A stretch of DNA of 11,784 nucleotides from the NCBI GenBank assembly GCA_013042025.1, contig JABDQY010000217.1:1-11784 (forward strand), read 5' to 3'. Made by a program: the position numbers and the translations under genes. Numbering within the stretch: position 1 is the first letter of the stretch; each line of letters starts with the position of its first letter. Source of the stretch: Bacteroidia bacterium (GTDB lineage: Bacteria > Bacteroidota > Bacteroidia > NS11-12g > UBA9320). Below the pieces are notes generated by a model that saw only the letters and a program-made list of their open reading frames with translations, was not told the origin of the DNA and made no database searches. Positions 6,474 to 11,784 of this stretch are shown one piece after another.

Positions 6474-7664
6474 ATGCAATTTTGTTTCATCAAAAAATCA
6501 TTCTTAAAATATCTAGCTCAAACCTCTCCTACTCCTCCGATGTATCACTTTGTGCATGGAAAAGGAATTTACCTAATTGACAAAAGAGGTAAAAAGTACA
6601 TTGATCTTATTTCAGGTATTGCTGTGAATAATATTGGCCATGGAAACAAAGCAGTAAAAAAGGCCATAACAAAACAAGTGAAGCACTTTTCGCATCAAAT
6701 GGTTTATGGAGAATATGTGATATCTCCTCAAGTTAAGCTTGCTAAAGAATTGGCTAAACATTTGCCAAGTCAACTTCAATCGTTTTATTTCCTAAATAGC
6801 GGCAGTGAAGCGGTAGAAGGTGCTATTAAACTTGCGAAAAAGTACACCGGGAAATCAAAAATTGTTGCAATGCGAAATGCATATCACGGTAGTACCTCGG
6901 GCGCTTTGAGTTTAATGAGCAACGAACATTATTCAGCACCGTTTAAACCATTGCTACCTAACATCTATTTTGCAGAATTCAATGTACCAGATTCTATTGC
7001 TTTAATAGACAAATCAACGGCTGCGGTATTTGTGGAACCTATTCAAGCTGAATCAGGTTATCTGCCAGCTAGCAAAGAATTTTTGCAAGCACTAAAAACA
7101 AAGTGCACTGAAACTGGTACTCTACTAATCTTTGATGAAATTCAATCGGGAATGGGAAGAACTGGAAAACTATTTGCATTTGAACATTATAACATAGTAC
7201 CTGATGTTCTCCTTCTAGCCAAAGCTCTTGGTGGTGGAATGCCTATTTCAGCATTTATTTCATCTCCTAAAATTATGGAAAGTTTAAAAGACAATCCAAT
7301 CCTAGGTCACATCACAACCTTTGGAGGCCATCCAGTAAGTTGTGCTGCCGCAAGAGCAACTGTCAAACAAATAACCCATAAAATTGATTTAAACGTAATA
7401 GACGATAAGGAAAAGCTTTTTAGAGAGCACCTTGTTCATCCAAAGATAAAGGGCATAACAGGAAAAGGTCTCATGCTTGCCATCCAATTAGACAGTTTTG
7501 AAGAAGTAGAAAGAACGATGGTTCGATGTTTTGAAAGGGGATTAATTATTGACTGGTTTTTGTACAACTCAGAAGCATTAAGAATATCACCTCCCCTTAT
7601 TATTACAGAAAAACAAATAGTAGAAGTATGTTCAATTATTCTAGAGTCCTTAGAAGAAGGGTAA
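6474..7664 (+). CDS. Class-III PLP-dependent aminotransferase (aspartate aminotransferase/ornithine-type family)
   Basis: The 396-aa enzyme transfers an amino group using pyridoxal phosphate. NSGSEA at 108-113 and AYHGS at 136-140 bind the cofactor phosphate and ring. DEIQSGMGRTG at 221-231 holds the Asp that contacts the pyridine nitrogen, and LLLAKALGGGMP contains the Schiff-base lysine K250. HITTFGGHPVSCAA completes the fold-type I signature. Flavobacterial homologues start with a segment like FLKYLAQTSPTPP, so ATG 6474 is needed; a start at the ATG of 6541 would remove it. The substrate is uncertain: acetylornithine (ArgD), ornithine, 4-aminobutyrate and related amines all fall in this family, and no arginine-pathway gene is nearby. 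No promoter is evident between the HU terminator and the start codon. Confidence 0.92.
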   Translation: MQFCFIKKSFLKYLAQTSPTPPMYHFVHGKGIYLIDKRGKKYIDLISGIAVNNIGHGNKAVKKAITKQVKHFSHQMVYGEYVISPQVKLAKELAKHLPSQLQSFYFLNSGSEAVEGAIKLAKKYTGKSKIVAMRNAYHGSTSGALSLMSNEHYSAPFKPLLPNIYFAEFNVPDSIALIDKSTAAVFVEPIQAESGYLPASKEFLQALKTKCTETGTLLIFDEIQSGMGRTGKLFAFEHYNIVPDVLLLAKALGGGMPISAFISSPKIMESLKDNPILGHITTFGGHPVSCAAARATVKQITHKIDLNVIDDKEKLFREHLVHPKIKGITGKGLMLAIQLDSFEEVERTMVRCFERGLIIDWFLYNSEALRISPPLIITEKQIVEVCSIILESLEEG

Positions 7665-7678
7665 GTGAATTATTATGG

Positions 7679-7718
7679 TCTAATCCAAATCGTTTCTGAA
7701 TTGAAATTCTAATCCAAA
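7679..7718 (+). repeat. Direct repeat TCTAATCCAAA upstream of the cupin promoter
   Basis: Two perfect 11-base copies lie at 7679-7689 and 7708-7718, 29 bases apart start to start (nearly three helical turns), just upstream of the cupin -7 box. A regulator binding site is possible; chance in A/T-rich DNA is the alternative. Confidence 0.4.
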
Positions 7719-7736
7719 AACTACCATTCTTTTAGC

Positions 7737-7744
7737 TAGCTTTG
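7737..7744 (+). promoter_or_regulatory. Bacteroidota-type -7 box for the cupin-methyltransferase pair
   Basis: TAGCTTTG is an exact TAnnTTTG match, 26 bases before ATG 7771, which predicts a leader of about 20 bases. No convincing TTTG -33 element is seen at the expected spacing; the second TCTAATCCAAA repeat occupies that position. Confidence 0.6.
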
Positions 7745-7770
7745 TATGAGTTCACTTAACAACGTTTATT

Positions 7771-8169
7771 ATGGAGAAAAAGATAGATTCCACGAGTATA
7801 AGACCTGACGGAGAACGTACCCTATATGCACCATTGGTAGAAATGGACATAAAAAAATTTGTTAAGCAATTAAAAAAAGAAGAAGCTTGGCTCAACGGCA
7901 GCCACAACACCATAACCATCTATAAATCAGAATCTGCTACCATAGTTTTACGAGGAATGCATAAAAAGAGTGTTCGTAAAACAGGCTCTGCAAGTGGTGA
8001 CATAACAATCCAAGTGTTAAAAGGCCGACTTATTGTTGAGCTTGAAGAAAAATCAATTAAACTCAAAAAAGGTCAAATGCTTGGAATAGCCGCAAACATT
8101 GCTCATAGTATTCATGCTAAACGCAATAGTTTCTTTTTGCTAACCATTGTAAATGATTCTAAGAATTAA
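7771..8169 (+). CDS. Cupin-fold protein of unknown function
   Basis: The 132-aa protein starts with a helical lead (about 1-45, MDIKKFVKQLKKEEAWLNG), followed by beta strands of a single small cupin barrel (about 46-128). The second cupin motif is recognisable as KGQMLGIAANIAHSIHA with H112; the proline usual in this motif is replaced. The first motif is degenerate: H64 is present, but the expected second histidine and glutamate are missing before IQVLKGRL. Metal binding is therefore doubtful, and the protein may act as a sensor or ligand-binding barrel rather than an enzyme. Similar short cupins are frequent in flavobacteria. It has its own promoter and is probably cotranscribed with the methyltransferase 39 bases downstream. 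Confidence 0.82.
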   Translation: MEKKIDSTSIRPDGERTLYAPLVEMDIKKFVKQLKKEEAWLNGSHNTITIYKSESATIVLRGMHKKSVRKTGSASGDITIQVLKGRLIVELEEKSIKLKKGQMLGIAANIAHSIHAKRNSFFLLTIVNDSKN

Positions 8170-8208
8170 GAGCAGCAGTATTTCTACTCATTCAATTTTC
8201 ATTAAGGA

Positions 8209-9027
8209 ATGGCTACAAACGAACAAAACGAATACATCCTAGGCACCAATGAAGAAGAGTTACATCGCCTTGGCTTACAGCATCAAATATGGGCGAGTGA
8301 AGCACATCTAGGTTGGTCTAAAGCTGGTTTTAATGTTGGGCAAACAATTTTGGATTTAGGATGTGGTCCTGGATTTTGCACAAAAGAGCTTGCATATATT
8401 GTTGGCGATAAGGGAAAAGTAATCGGAGTGGATAAATCTGAAAACTACATTCAATTCCTTCAAAAAACTGCAGAATTGCATTCCATTCCTATTGACGCAA
8501 TCCATAGCGATTTTAACAATCTACTATTAGAAAGTAACAGTTTAGATGCAATGTATTGTCGATGGGCATTAGCGTGGATTTCTAACCCCACAGAGATTTT
8601 GCAAAAAGTGCTATCAGCCTTGAAGCCAGGAGGAAAAATGGTAATTCAAGAATATTTTGATTGGTCTACACATCAAACGCAGCCAAGCACTCCCGCATTA
8701 TCAAAAGCTATTGCTGCATGCTTACAAAGTTTTAAAGAACAAGAAGGAGATATTGATGTAGGTAGAGAAGTCCCTCAAATGCTCGAAAGCATGGGAATGA
8801 AAATTTTGAGTACTCGGATAATGGCTAAACTGGCTAACCCAAAAGAGCTCACATGGCAGTGGCCAAAGTCATTCTATCATGTGTACTTCCCAAGATTGGT
8901 TGAAATGAACTATTTAACCCAACAAGAATCAGAACAGGCCTTGAAAGATATGGAACAACTTGGGAATCAGCCTAGCTCACAATTGTATTGTCCCAGTCTT
9001 ATTGAAATTATTGCAGAGAAAGTTTAA
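8209..9027 (+). CDS. Class I SAM-dependent methyltransferase
   Basis: The 272-aa protein has a Rossmann-type methyltransferase domain at about residues 40-150. Motif I is ILDLGCGPG (47-55). The acidic residue that holds the SAM ribose is D75 in VIGVDKS. HSDFNN (99-104) follows the next strand, and LKPGGKMVIQEY (138-149) is the usual post-motif III segment. The N-terminal EYILGTNEEELHRLGLQHQI is a lead I associate with UbiE/COQ5-like and related small-molecule methyltransferases of Bacteroidota, so a small metabolite is the likelier substrate, but none can be named. The C-terminal 100 residues are mostly helical and probably form the substrate lid. It follows the cupin gene on the same strand and converges with the 55-aa gene on the other strand. 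Confidence 0.9.
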   Translation: MATNEQNEYILGTNEEELHRLGLQHQIWASEAHLGWSKAGFNVGQTILDLGCGPGFCTKELAYIVGDKGKVIGVDKSENYIQFLQKTAELHSIPIDAIHSDFNNLLLESNSLDAMYCRWALAWISNPTEILQKVLSALKPGGKMVIQEYFDWSTHQTQPSTPALSKAIAACLQSFKEQEGDIDVGREVPQMLESMGMKILSTRIMAKLANPKELTWQWPKSFYHVYFPRLVEMNYLTQQESEQALKDMEQLGNQPSSQLYCPSLIEIIAEKV

Positions 9028-9077
9028 GCGTTTATAAAAAAGGTCTTAAAGAAGTACTGCGTATTATTGGGCACGAG

Positions 9078-9245
9078 TTAACCACCCAACGCTTCAATTT
9101 TCTTGAGTACTTGATCGGCTTCAGCTGCTTTAGCGTCAGACTGAGTTCGATTAATTGTACTGAGTCTATGAGCCTCAGCAAGTAGCTTTTCGTAAGCGTC
9201 TTCAAGTTTTTCTTTTTCTGTTTTCTTTTTAAATAGTCCAAACAT
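9078..9245 (-). CDS. Lacal_2735 family small protein
   Basis: This 55-aa gene is below common ORF length cut-offs. The translation begins MFGLFKKKTEKEKLEDAYEK and continues LLAEAHRLSTINRTQSDAKA, ending VLKKIEALGG. This matches the flavobacterial Lacal_2735 family as I recall it (MFGLFKKK start, EEAHKLS...NR..SD...AEAE.VL..I). It is predicted to be a highly charged, mostly alpha-helical cytoplasmic protein, possibly a short coiled coil. The function is unknown. A longer open frame on the same strand (to 9032) is out of phase with it and shows no coding character. It lies between the convergent methyltransferase gene and the divergent SPFH operon. Confidence 0.82.
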   Translation of the reverse strand: MFGLFKKKTEKEKLEDAYEKLLAEAHRLSTINRTQSDAKAAEADQVLKKIEALGG

Positions 9246-9335
9246 ATTCTACTAAACAATTTATTATATAGAAAAGTTCGTTACTCGGTTATTATTTAAT
9301 TTTTATCGTAAAAAGTAAAAAATAGAACTAAATTT

Positions 9336-9358
9336 AATGATATATTTGTGATATCATT
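9336..9358 (+). promoter_or_regulatory. SPFH operon -7 box inside an inverted repeat (possible operator)
   Basis: TATATTTG at 9341-9348 is an exact TAnnTTTG match, 25 bases before ATG 9373. It is embedded in the perfect 8-bp inverted repeat AATGATAT (9336-9343) / ATATCATT (9351-9358) with a 7-base spacer. A further ATATCAT occurs at 9362-9368. A protein bound here would block the promoter. No -33 TTTG is seen at the usual distance. Confidence 0.55.
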
Positions 9359-9372
9359 TTAATATCATACAC

Positions 9373-10242
9373 ATGAACAAAATAGAAAGAACCACCAAAC
9401 CCATTTCAGGATACATTGTTTTGCTTGTAATCTTAGCTCTCATTGCTTTAATTATATATGGAATAACAATTAAGAACCCTATAATAATTGTACCAACATT
9501 CTTCGTTACTGTGATATGTGCTACTGGCTTTATGGCCATTAGCCCTAATGGATCAAGAGTTTTGACCCTTTTTGGAGCTTACAAAGGAACAGTTCGTGAT
9601 AACGGATTCTTTTGGGCAAATCCATTTTATAAAAAACAAAAAATTTCGCTTCGTGCGAGAAACCTAGATACACCTCCTATTAAAGTAAACGACAGCTTAG
9701 GTAATCCAATCAAAATTGGAGCAGTGGTTGTTTGGAAGGTAAAAGAAACATTTAGAGCAGCGTTTGATGTTGATGACTATCAAAGCTTTGTTAATATTCA
9801 AAGTGAGGCTGCAATTCGTAAACTTGCGGGTCATTATCCTTACGACGACTTTGAAGATGAGCACACCGGAGAAGTTAACCATCTAACACTTCGAAGTGGA
9901 GGTGTTGAAATAGACGAAAAACTAGAAGATGCTCTTACAAAACGACTTGATATTGCAGGAATAGAGGTTATAGAAGCTCGAATAAGTTACTTAGCTTATT
10001 CCGAAGAAATTGCAAGTGCAATGCTACAACGTCAGCAAGCTACTGCAATAATTGCTGCACGTAAAAAGATTGTAGAGGGTGCCGTTTTAATGGTAGACGA
10101 TGCCTTAAAGCAATTGAGTGAAAATAATATCGTTGAACTCGATGACGACAAAAAAGCAGCAATGGTGAGTAACCTTCTTGTTGTTTTATGTTCTGATAAA
10201 GCAGCAAGCCCAATCGTTAACGCTGGAACATTACATAATTAA
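9373..10242 (+). CDS. SPFH (band 7/stomatin-like) domain membrane protein
   Basis: The 289-aa protein is anchored by two adjacent N-terminal membrane helices (about 12-32 and 35-55), followed by an SPFH domain at about 57-230. Recognisable blocks are NGSRVLTLFGAYKGTVRDNG (59-78), FFWANPFYKKQKISLRARN, GNPIKIGAVVVWKV (110-123), QSEAAIRKLAGHYPYD and IAGIEVIEARISYLAYSEEI (194-213). The part after it (YSEEIASAMLQRQQATAIIA) is the typical short helical tail. Such proteins form oligomeric rings or scaffolds in membrane microdomains, often linked to protease control; a specific partner is not visible here. Two very small genes follow closely on the same strand, the second encoding an Arc-like DNA-binding protein, so this is probably a three-gene operon. 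Confidence 0.93.
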   Translation: MNKIERTTKPISGYIVLLVILALIALIIYGITIKNPIIIVPTFFVTVICATGFMAISPNGSRVLTLFGAYKGTVRDNGFFWANPFYKKQKISLRARNLDTPPIKVNDSLGNPIKIGAVVVWKVKETFRAAFDVDDYQSFVNIQSEAAIRKLAGHYPYDDFEDEHTGEVNHLTLRSGGVEIDEKLEDALTKRLDIAGIEVIEARISYLAYSEEIASAMLQRQQATAIIAARKKIVEGAVLMVDDALKQLSENNIVELDDDKKAAMVSNLLVVLCSDKAASPIVNAGTLHN

Positions 10243-10253
10243 GGATACATATC

Positions 10254-10400
10254 ATGAAAAGATACATAATAATGAAAAAGGGACTCTTCGAAAAGTTTGA
10301 AGTGTTTGAAGATCGAATTAGTAATAAACATGGATATGAAGCCATTAATATTTCAAATGACGGAGCAACTGTAATTGTTCTAATGAAAAAAATAAGCTAG
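10254..10400 (+). CDS. 48-aa protein of unknown function between SPFH and Arc genes
   Basis: The ATG at 10254 lies 11 bases after the SPFH stop and the TAG stop lies 3 bases before the Arc-like gene. The sequence starts MKRYIIMKKGLFEKFEVFED, and the second half (GYEAINISNDGATVIVLMKK) alternates hydrophobic and polar residues as in beta strands. There is no signal peptide or membrane helix. I do not recognise the family. Coding is supported by the tight spacing in the same direction and a sensible amino-acid composition. It might be a regulator or partner of either neighbour; that is inference. Confidence 0.65.
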   Translation: MKRYIIMKKGLFEKFEVFEDRISNKHGYEAINISNDGATVIVLMKKIS

Positions 10401-10403
10401 CCT

Positions 10404-10568
10404 ATGGCTAAAAAGAAAGCATTTGCATTACGCGTAGATGAAAAAATGTTAGAAGCTCTTGAGAAATGGGCTGCCGACGAGTTTAGAAGTACCAATGGAC
10501 AAATTGAGTATCTTCTTAGCGAAGCTTTGAAAAAAGCGAAAAGACAGCCTAAAAAAGACTCCAAATAA
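10404..10568 (+). CDS. Arc-like ribbon-helix-helix DNA-binding protein
   Basis: This 54-aa gene starts MAKKKAFALRVDEKMLEALE. FALRV (about residues 6-11) is the beta strand that inserts into the DNA major groove, helix A is about DEKMLEALEKWAADEF (12-27), and STNGQIEYLLSEALKKA (29-45) is helix B. This matches the Arc-family proteins annotated across Bacteroidota. The C-terminal tail KRQPKKDSK is basic. Such proteins bind inverted-repeat operators as dimers and often repress their own operon. It is the third gene of the SPFH operon, and an inverted repeat surrounds that operon's promoter. No toxin-like gene is adjacent, apart from the unknown 48-aa protein. Confidence 0.85.
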   Translation: MAKKKAFALRVDEKMLEALEKWAADEFRSTNGQIEYLLSEALKKAKRQPKKDSK

Positions 10569-10575
10569 ACTTATG

Positions 10576-10755
10576 CTAATACCCTCTGTTTCCTTTGGGA
10601 AATAAACCTTCTTGACGGCCTTTCTTACGTTTATTTCTTTTCTTATCATATCCTTCCATTGTATCGTCTAATGCAGCACAATGTTTAGCCTTGCAAGCAG
10701 GAAGAGTTGATAGTAGGAAAAATCCAAGGACGATATAAATGAATTGTTTTTTCAC
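10576..10755 (-). CDS. Small predicted lipoprotein, GTG start
   Basis: The 59-aa protein starts MKKQFIYIVLGFFLLSTLPA and is followed by C21, which makes LPAC a lipobox (signal peptidase II site). The mature part has a second cysteine (HCAALDD) and a strongly basic centre (DKKRNKRKKGRQEG), then a GLFPKGNRGY end. GTG at 10755 is forced: an in-frame TAG lies two codons upstream, and the first internal ATG would remove the signal sequence. An exact -7 box lies 7 bases upstream. It converges with the Arc-like gene, with 7 bases between stops. No family is recognised; small basic lipoproteins are common in flavobacteria. Confidence 0.68.
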   Translation of the reverse strand: MKKQFIYIVLGFFLLSTLPACKAKHCAALDDTMEGYDKKRNKRKKGRQEGLFPKGNRGY

Positions 10756-10761
10756 GTACTA

Positions 10762-10769
10762 CAAAAGTA
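10762..10769 (-). promoter_or_regulatory. -7 box for the small lipoprotein gene
   Basis: On the minus strand this reads TACTTTTG, an exact TAnnTTTG match, ending 7 bases before the GTG codon. The mRNA would begin at or within a base or two of GTG, implying a leaderless or nearly leaderless transcript. No -33 box was seen at the usual spacing. Confidence 0.45.
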
Positions 10770-10796
10770 ACGTTAATTCAACAGAAGTTATTTTAA

Positions 10797-10828
10797 CAAA
10801 AAAAAGGCCAAAGCAAAAAGCTTCGGCC
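10797..10828 (-). terminator. Rho-independent terminator of the YceI gene
   Basis: On the minus strand GGCCGAAGC (10828-10820) pairs with GCTTTGGCC (10814-10806) across a 5-base loop, with one G-U pair, followed by eight T residues (plus-strand A run 10798-10805). It lies 24 bases after the YceI stop codon. Confidence 0.9.
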
Positions 10829-10852
10829 CTCGTAATTATTGCTCTAAAATAA

Positions 10853-11485
10853 TTACTTAGTTGCTTTAAGAGTTACATCAAACTCAATTGCATCATTAAT
10901 TGCTTTATCCTTAAGATCGTCAAAGAAAGAACTACTTCCGTATTTAATTTCCCATTGTGCTCTGTCAATTGAAAACTTTGAAGTTGCTGTTGCAGCATCT
11001 CCATCAACTTGCCAGAAGTAAGGAATTGTAATTGACTTAGTAATTCCTTTAATAGTTAAGTTTCCAGTTAAACTATCCGCAGTTCCATTTGCCACTTCAA
11101 ATGTTGCTGTGCCATTTCCTGGTCCTGCAACGTCAAAGAAATCTGGACTTGCTAAGTGACCCAATAATTTACCAGTCATTTCCTCATCCATTCCATCAGT
11201 ATTCGCAATTGAAGTCATGTCAATTACAAAGTTACCTGCTGTTATTACTCCTTCCTCAGTGTTTAAAGTTCCAGAAGATAAACCCACATTTCCAGTATGG
11301 CTATCACCTGTAATCTTACTTCCTTTCCAAACTACTGAACTTTCTTCAGCATTAACAGTAAATGTTTCGTTTGATTCAGCAGCTTCCGCCACCTCTTGAG
11401 CTTCACTTGCATCGCTTGATGCATTGTCGTTAGTACAGGCCGTAAACATAGCTGCAACCCCAACGATTAATAATAATTTTTTCAT
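10853..11485 (-). CDS. YceI family lipoprotein
   Basis: The 210-aa protein starts with a lipoprotein signal MKKLLLIVGVAAMFTAC whose lipobox cysteine is C17. An acidic, alanine- and serine-rich linker (about 18-40) follows, then a YceI domain (about 42-208), a lipocalin-like beta barrel that in relatives binds polyisoprenoids or related lipids. Recognisable blocks are VVWKGSKITGDSHTGNVGLS, the GNFVIDMTSI strand, LLGHLASPDFFDV, LTGNLTIKGITKSITIP and the final FDVTLKA strand. The mature protein would be lipid-anchored in the periplasm or at the outer membrane. In flavobacteria such proteins are often stress-related or accessory, but the ligand here is unknown. Its terminator lies just downstream and it is divergent from the receptor-like gene at 11603. 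Confidence 0.94.
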   Translation of the reverse strand: MKKLLLIVGVAAMFTACTNDNASSDASEAQEVAEAAESNETFTVNAEESSVVWKGSKITGDSHTGNVGLSSGTLNTEEGVITAGNFVIDMTSIANTDGMDEEMTGKLLGHLASPDFFDVAGPGNGTATFEVANGTADSLTGNLTIKGITKSITIPYFWQVDGDAATATSKFSIDRAQWEIKYGSSSFFDDLKDKAINDAIEFDVTLKATK

Positions 11486-11515
11486 TTTAAAATTTGATTT
11501 ATTTATTTAATTACA

Positions 11516-11589
11516 TGTATAAACATGCAATTCTATAAATAGTTTTTGATTCTTAGGAATAATTTTTGCTTTTGTTGTATAAACTTGCA
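11516..11589 (+). repeat. Imperfect 14-base direct repeat in the YceI / receptor divergent gap
   Basis: TGTATAAACATGCA (11516-11529) and TGTATAAACTTGCA (11576-11589) differ at one base and lie 60 bases apart start to start. Both are in the 117-base gap between divergent start codons, so they could be operators or parallel promoter-like boxes (each contains TAAAC-TTG-like sequence). Confidence 0.45.
11528..11535 (-). promoter_or_regulatory. Possible -7 box of the YceI gene
   Basis: The minus strand reads TAGAATTG, one mismatch from TAnnTTTG, 42 bases upstream of the YceI ATG. No -33 box supports it, so this is a weak call. Confidence 0.3.
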
Positions 11590-11602
11590 CAGACATTACA
11601 AA

Positions 11603-11784
11603 ATGCGATTTCACCTACCGGCAATATTTATCTTATTCTGCAATTTCCTATTTGGTCAGGTGATAGTTGTGAATAAACAGTTACAGCCTATTGAAAATGT
11701 TCAATTACTGGAAAATGATATTGTAATTGGTATATCAGACCAGCAAGGGAAAATTAATATTCCGATAAGCAATATGGACAGTTT
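11603..11784 (+). CDS. N-terminal start of a secreted protein, probably a TonB-dependent receptor (3'-truncated)
   Basis: Only 60 codons are visible. The first 18 residues (MRFHLPAIFILFCNFLFG) form a signal peptide with likely cleavage before Q19. The following segment (VIVVNKQLQPIENVQL, then IVIGISDQQGKINIPIS) has the pattern of a carboxypeptidase-regulatory-like beta domain: a default/elaborated feature, 'I.NV', a variable loop and 'S..QGK..I'. In Bacteroidota this domain usually lies at the N terminus of SusC/TonB-dependent outer-membrane receptors. The rest of the gene is outside the window, so the receptor call is inference; another secreted protein with the same domain is possible. Confidence 0.65.
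   Translation, partial: MRFHLPAIFILFCNFLFGQVIVVNKQLQPIENVQLLENDIVIGISDQQGKINIPISNMDS

Noticed and set aside
9028..9077. Terminator between the methyltransferase and the convergent 55-aa gene
   Set aside because: No stem with a T tract could be found on either strand in these 50 bases.
9032..9259. 75-codon minus-strand open frame
   Set aside because: It overlaps the 55-aa Lacal_2735 family gene out of phase, and its translation has no family resemblance.
10254..10568. Toxin-antitoxin pair (48-aa protein plus Arc-like protein)
   Set aside because: The 48-aa sequence has no recognisable toxin motif, and the SPFH-Arc association is better explained as one operon; kept only as a loose possibility.
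10604..10615. AAACCTTCTTGA, identical to one arm of the HU terminator at 6440-6451
   Set aside because: It lies inside the small lipoprotein coding sequence (encoding part of QEGLFPK) with no matching second arm, so the match is taken as chance.
10449..10649. 66-codon minus-strand open frame opposite the Arc-like gene
   Set aside because: It is antisense to a recognisable ribbon-helix-helix gene and overlaps the small lipoprotein in a different frame; no coding signal was seen.

Overview
The window looks like chromosomal housekeeping DNA of a low-GC Bacteroidota, most likely a flavobacterium-like member of Flavobacteriales. Four observations support this. Several genes belong to families I know mainly from this group: a DUF1599 protein, a BT_3928-type DoxX protein, a Lacal_2735-type small protein and an Arc-like 54-aa protein. 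Shine-Dalgarno sequences are mostly absent. Promoter -7 boxes have the Bacteroidota form TAnnTTTG. There are several small lipoproteins and the start of what looks like a TonB-dependent receptor. I see no rRNA, tRNA, CRISPR array, insertion sequence, phage gene or attachment site.

Layout: 1-1337 is the C-terminal part of a formate dehydrogenase alpha subunit, followed by a 64-aa two-helix membrane protein (1349-1543). Converging on it is folP (dihydropteroate synthase, minus strand, 1554-2384). Divergent from folP, across a very short promoter gap, runs a tightly packed operon (about 2430-6062): DUF1599 protein, BT_3928/DoxX-like membrane protein, DppB-type ABC permease and shikimate kinase, with stop/start overlaps of 4, 4 and 1 bases. 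Next comes a monocistronic HU gene with its own promoter and a strong terminator (6063-6473). The start codon of a class-III aminotransferase follows that terminator's T tract directly. A cupin and a SAM methyltransferase follow (7771-9027).

The right third holds mostly small genes, several too short for common ORF cut-offs: a 55-aa Lacal_2735-type protein (minus), an SPFH membrane protein followed by a 48-aa protein and a 54-aa Arc/ribbon-helix-helix protein (one operon, plus), a 59-aa lipoprotein (minus, GTG start), a YceI-family lipoprotein with terminator (minus), and the first 60 codons of a secreted protein that resembles a TonB-dependent receptor.

The genes do not form one pathway. 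FolP and AroK belong to the shikimate/folate side of metabolism, but they sit on opposite strands. The most coherent module is SPFH - 48 aa - Arc, where an inverted repeat surrounds the promoter and could be the operator of the Arc-like protein. I did not find a convincing novel defence or mobile system. The points worth a second look are this module, an insert of about 125 residues in the BT_3928 protein, an ABC permease with no partner genes inside a shikimate kinase operon, and several overlooked small genes.
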